The translations under genes and the position numbers were made by a program. The notes beneath the pieces are model-generated. The model ran no database searches, was not told the origin of the DNA, and saw only the letters and a program-made list of their open reading frames with translations. From Primula veris (taxonomy: Eukaryota > Streptophyta > Magnoliopsida > Ericales > Primulaceae): a DNA stretch of 64,000 bases. Location of the stretch: positions 13,335,197 to 13,399,196 of the forward strand of contig OY821741.1 in assembly GCA_963682055.1 (NCBI GenBank). Reading direction: 5' to 3'. Positions 59,305-64,000 of this stretch are shown in pieces. Position 1 is the first letter of the stretch. Each line of letters starts with the position of its first letter.

Positions 59305-59749
59305 ACACACCCTCCTTAAAATAATTTTGTCCCAAAATTCCATTTCCTCTGTAAAGAACTACTCCCATAAATGATCAACTTTTATAAATAAGACCGTAAG
59401 AATTTAAAAGTACAAGTCATGTCATAATCCAAGAAATAAAATACACAGGGTCCACAACCCGTTATACTCCACCATCCATAACTCAAGTAAATGAAAAACA
59501 TGTAAGAATCTCAAATAAAGTAACCACCTATATACAATATCTAACAGAATAAAAGACAACAATGTAAAACAAGCAGCTACAACATAAAAGACAATAAAGT
59601 AAACTAAGATGGCATGCTTCTACCTCAACAACTTCAAAACGGATCATAAAACTCAAAATACGGCCTTTGTAGTAAACTAAACTCTAATAAAATAAACTAC
59701 AACTCTAGGCGTTACAACCCTTCCCCGATAAAGGAATTTCGTCCCGAAA
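59305..59749 (-). other. Tekay-4 3' noncoding region
   Basis: As in the other copies; the purine-rich tract reads TTAAGGAGGGTGTGT in element sense. No gene. Confidence 0.75.
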
Positions 59750-62700
59750 TTAGAAAGTACCTAAAGAAAAGACGAGGTCAGGATACTTCCTCCTCATCTC
59801 ATCTTCGCGTTCCCAAGTTGCCTCCTCGGCCCCATGGTGTTTCCAAACCACCTTTACTAATCTAATCATTTTTCCTCGAAGTTCCTTCTCTTACACATCG
59901 ATAATCCTCGTAGGTCCCACCTCGTAGGTCACATCGCACTAACCTCAATGTCCTCAAAGTCCACCATATGTGAAGGGTCGTGATGGTACTTTTTCAACAT
60001 TGACACATGGAACACCGGGTGAACCCCCGCCAACTTTGGTGGCAAGTCCAACCATTATGCAACTTCTACAACTCGGTCCACGATTTCAAATGGTCCGATA
60101 AATCTCGGGCTCAACTTCCCTTTAGAGCCAAAGCTCATAATCCCCTTCCTTGGTGAAACTCGCAAAAATACTCGATCCCCCTTTTCGAACTCCAAAGGTC
60201 TCCTCCTCTTATCTGCATAACTCTTTTGCCTACTCCGAACCGTCTCGAGCCTTTGTCGAATTAACTTAATCTTTTCTGTTATTTCTTGAATCAATTGCGG
60301 TCCTAACATTCCCGCTTCTCCCACCTCGGTCCAACACACCGGAGACCTACACGGCCGCCCATATAAAGCCTCGAAAGGTGCCATGCCAATACTAGCTTGG
60401 AAGCTATTATTATACGCAAACTCTACTAAGGGTTGATGGCTCTCCCAGCCTCCCTTGAAGTCATTCACACATGCGCTCAACATATCTTCTAGCACTTGGA
60501 TAGTCCGCTCCGATTGTCCATCCGTTTGGGGATAGAACGCCGTACTCATTGTCAACTTGGTCCCTAAGGCATTTTGCAATGCGCCCCAGAACCTCGACAC
60601 AAACCTCGCGTCTCGATCCGATACTATCGAAATCAGTACCCCATGAAGTCTAACAATTTTATTCACATACTTTCGTCCCAAGATTTCCACCGAGTTCGTC
60701 ATCTTAATTGCAATGAAGTGTACGGATTTGGTCAAACGGTCGACAACAACGTCATTCCCACTAACCGATTTAGGTAAGTTGGTCACAAAATCCATTGCTA
60801 TCCTTTCCCACTTCCATTCCGCCACCGGTAAGGGTTGGAGTATAATCGTCGGCCTTCGGTGTTCCGCCTTCACTTGCTGGCAAGTTAGGCACCTGCTAAC
60901 ATATGAAGCTACATCTCATTTCATTCCGGGTCACCAAAATTGTCTCTTCGCATCGTGATACATTTTCGTCCCACCGGGATGAACGGCTAATCAGGAGTGG
61001 TGAAACTCCTTTAATACCTCGTTCCTCATGTTTTCCGTCATGTAAGTCCTTCCCTTAAATCGTAGTCCTCCATCGGTTCCTTTCGTCCAACCATCTAATC
61101 CTTCGCTCGAACTCATCTGTTTCTCATAGTTCTCCACTTTCTTGTCCTCATCTTGTGCTTCCAAAACCCTACTCACAAGTTCCGGTTGTACCACTATTGT
61201 GTACAAGGTCCCCACATTAACATGTCCCAACTCCAAGTTGAACTCGTTCACTTTTCCCATCGTCCTCCATTCCTTGACCGCCACATGTGCTAAGGTCGCA
61301 CGGGACTTTCGACTCAAAGCATCCGCCACTACATTGGCCTTTCCCGGGTGATAGTGCAATTCGTAGTCGTACTGTTCCAAATATTCCATCCATCGTCGTT
61401 GTCGCATATTTAGATCTCATTGGGTAAAAATATACCCTAAGCTCTTGTGATCCAAGAACACTTCGAACTTTTCCCCGAACAGATAAAGCCTCCATATCTT
61501 CAACACATGAACTATTGCCGCTAGCTCTAGGTCATGTGTTGGATAGTTCTTTTCATGAATCTTTAGTTGTCGCGAAGCATACGCGATAACCTTTCCGTCT
61601 TCCATCAAGACGCAACCCAAACCTTCCTTCGAAGCATCGCAATACAATTGGTAACCCTTCCCCTGCTCGGGAATAACTAGTATGGGGGAACTAGTCAACC
61701 GCTTCTTGAGCTCTAGAAAAGCTTCCTCGCAAGCTTCACTCCACACAAACTTCACCCCTTTCTTGGTAAGGTGAGTCATTGGAGTCGCTAACTTCGAGAA
61801 ATCCTTAACGAACCGTCGATAGTATCCCGCTAAACCCAAGAAACTCCGAATCTCGAACACATTTTTCGGTTGTGCCCATTTCGAAACCGCCTCAATTTTT
61901 GTCGTGTCCACCTTAACCCCTTCTTCCGAGATCACATGTCTATGAAATTTCACCTCATTTAGCCAAAACTCACATTTGCTAAATTTTTCGTAAAGTTGGT
62001 GCTCTCTCAACGTGAGCAATGCTAAACGGAGATGCTTCTTGTGTTCCTCTCTTGAACTCGAGTAAATCAAGATAAAGTCGACGAAGACCACCACGAACTT
62101 GTCGAGATACTCCTTAAAGATCTGGTTCATTAACTCCATAAATGCCGCTGGCGCATTAGTTAACCCGAATGGCATGACCAAAAACTCATAGTGGCCATAC
62201 CGGGTCCTAAAGGCCGTTTTCGACATATCCTCATCCTTCACCCTCAATTGGTAATAGCCTGACCGCAAATCGATTTTTGAAAAGAACGTCGCTCACTTCA
62301 GTTGATCAAACAAATCATCAATTAAAGGTAGTGGGTACTTATTCTTAATAGTCACCCTATTTAGCTTTCGATAGTCGATGCACGTCCTCATCGATCCATC
62401 CTTCTTTTGCACGAATAAGGCCGGTGCCGCCCACGGTGACGTACTCCGCCTAATAAACCTCTTCTCCAATAGCTCCTCTAACTGCTTACTTAACTCTTTT
62501 AACTCTGCCGGTGCCAAACGGTATGGGGAAATGGCTATGGGTGCTGTTCCCGGTACCAAGTCGATAGAAAAATCTAACCCTCTTTTCGGTGGTAACCCCG
62601 GTAGATCCTTCGGAAACACATCTCTAAAATCGTCCACTACACTTGGCCATATTTCCACTTCCTCGTCGTTATCCACTATCGAGAGACTAGCCAAAAGACA

Positions 62701-64000
62701 AGACAGGTTGCCCACAACCCGCTTGGAATAATAAGGAATAGAAGAAAGGGTAGCGTCCCTTTCCCCACGAAAGATCACCTTATCTCCAAATGAAGTTGTA
62801 AGGAAAACTTTTCGTCGAACACAATCGATGAAAGAGTTGAAATGAACCAACCAGTCCATTCCAAGTATCACGTCGAACCCCGAGATCTCTATAACAACTA
62901 AATCAAACATAAACACGTGGTCCGCGACCACCATCTCACAAGACCGACACAATCGGTCCAACACAACTCGACTCCCAACAGGAGTCTCTACAACAATCGG
63001 GTTCTCCAGAACCCCAATTTCTAACAAAAAAGACTCAACTAGATGCCTAGCTATAAAAGAACGTGAAGCCCCCATATCGAAAAGAACATGTGCCCAGGAT
63101 GAGCACACAAGAACCATACCTTGTACATTTGTCGGGTCTGCTTGGTTTGGCAACTGTGGCAAGGCATATAGACGTGCTTGAGCTGGTGGGTTTCCTTGCG
63201 GTCCTCGATTTCCCCCATTATTTCCTCGGTACCCCATGCCTTGATGGCCTCCTCGGTAGTTCCCACGGTTTCCCCCTCCTTGATGGTTACCTCGGAACCC
63301 TCCCCTTTGGTTCCAGGAAATTGGTGTGGTGGTACAAATTCCGTTCTCCTTGTTGGTGGCGGTGGCAACCTAGGTTGGTTAAAAGGCCGGTTGGTGTCGA
63401 TTCTTCCTTGTTCCCTGGTACAAACCCTTACCGTATGTCCAAATCGGTTGCATGTCCTACATTGGATTCTAGGGCACTCGAATTGTCGATGGTTCACATC
63501 TCCACAGTTATAACATGCCCTCCTCACTACGGCGTTTGTCGGTAGTGGATTAAAACCCCTCTCTCCTCTTCCTTGTTGTTGAAACCGCGAATTATTCGCC
63601 ATATCCCAAGTCCGCTTCTTCTCTTCCCTCGGAGCATTTCCGGTTTTTGACTTCTCTAAGATTCTCTTGCTATGGAGTAGAGCTCCCTCCACAGGTTGAG
63701 TTGAATTTACCAACTCATTATAGTTGACATAGCGGGCCGATGCCAATGGCAATGAGATGGTCGGGTTCAACCCCATCATGAATCTTCTACATTTTTCTGC
63801 ACCCCCTAGAACCGAGTCTGGGGCATACCTCGAGAGTGAGGTAAACTTTAGTTGGTATGCTTGGACAGTCATACCTCCTTGATATATTTCATCAAAACGC
63901 CTCCTCATTTCATCTTTATAAGAATCTGGAAGAAACTGCCGATTAAACAATTCGATGAACTCGCTCCATTCGAAGTCGCTTAAGTTATAAGTATCCGTGA
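59750..64000 (-). pseudogene. Tekay-4 gag-pol polyprotein, broken and partial
   Basis: From the window edge leftward: gag with zinc knuckles CYNCGDVNHRQFEC and CRTCNRFGHTVRVC, protease, RT, RNase H, integrase and chromodomain ending at the TAA at 59750. It is dead: a 1-base deletion near 63316 shifts the frame between gag and protease. Stops occur at 62293, 61417, 60991, 60931, 60916 and 60055, plus one near 59894. Catalytic losses: the protease motif reads DMGAS rather than DTGAS, and the RT box reads FVDF rather than FVDD (62074-62085). A 9-base in-frame deletion sits next to the first integrase Asp (near 60750). Confidence 0.92.

Larger units (their letters stand above)
57427..64000 (-). 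mobile_element. Tekay-4: gypsy element, cut by window end
   Basis: Minus strand, with the 3' LTR at the left (57427-59304), then integrase through gag up to the window edge. The 5' LTR lies outside. The five bases before it are AAGAA; the matching duplication cannot be checked. The LTR and coding sequences are more diverged and more broken than in Tekay-1 and -2, suggesting an older copy. Confidence 0.93.

Overview
This is plant nuclear DNA, almost certainly from a eudicot with a repeat-rich genome. It has a two-exon CYP71-type P450 with a GT-AG intron, a UGT71-like glucosyltransferase pseudogene, and chromodomain-bearing Ty3/gypsy (Tekay/Del-type) retrotransposons. It also carries Ty1/copia, CACTA, LINE, TRIM and Stowaway-type relics in A/T-rich DNA. 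The species cannot be read from the sequence. No bacterial, viral or organellar genes were seen.

Layout. 1-3850: a decayed copia integrase/RT relic with an LTR-like tail. 4304-14868: a Stowaway-like MITE split by a complete 10.3 kb Tekay-type element (Tekay-1, minus strand, 5-bp target duplication AATAT). 14956-17450: the P450, the only gene here that looks intact; its start lies about 300 bp from Tekay-1. 17937-20021: repeat and CACTA debris. 20022-20470: UGT pseudogene, with a TRIM just 5' of it. 22526-32833: a second complete element (Tekay-2, minus strand, target duplication GTTAT) inside an older minisatellite-bearing repeat. 34647-39217: a defective CACTA transposon. 39229-40235: a foldback/MULE-like element. 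41471-44340: a second, more decayed copia relic. 44645-45180: a LINE 3' fragment. 45948-46181: a Stowaway MITE. 46511-47192: a 21-bp minisatellite. 47193-56750: an inverted LTR fragment fused to Tekay-3, whose coding region is gone and replaced by an LTR of another lineage. 57020-57426: a CACTA terminus, interrupted by Tekay-4, which runs off the window end.

How parts relate. The Tekay-type copies are all on the minus strand and share one plan: 5' LTR (right-hand end), initiator-Met-tRNA primer site, a leader with GACCGATCG-rich repeats, one gag-protease-RT-RNaseH-integrase-chromodomain frame, a purine-rich tract and the 3' LTR. All three coding copies carry stops and frameshifts; two have also lost an RT catalytic Asp. 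The host genes are a P450 and a dead UGT, both types common in specialised metabolism, but nothing here shows that they formed a pathway.

Most interesting signals: (i) a triplicated double-hairpin module in every full-length Tekay LTR, with paired arm changes; (ii) conserved splice-like sites around that module; (iii) two minisatellites of different period sharing the core AAAGTGCAT and a similar A-rich flank; (iv) an atypical I-helix (GGLGSP) in the P450; (v) several previously interrupted transposons revealed only by matching ends or target duplications.
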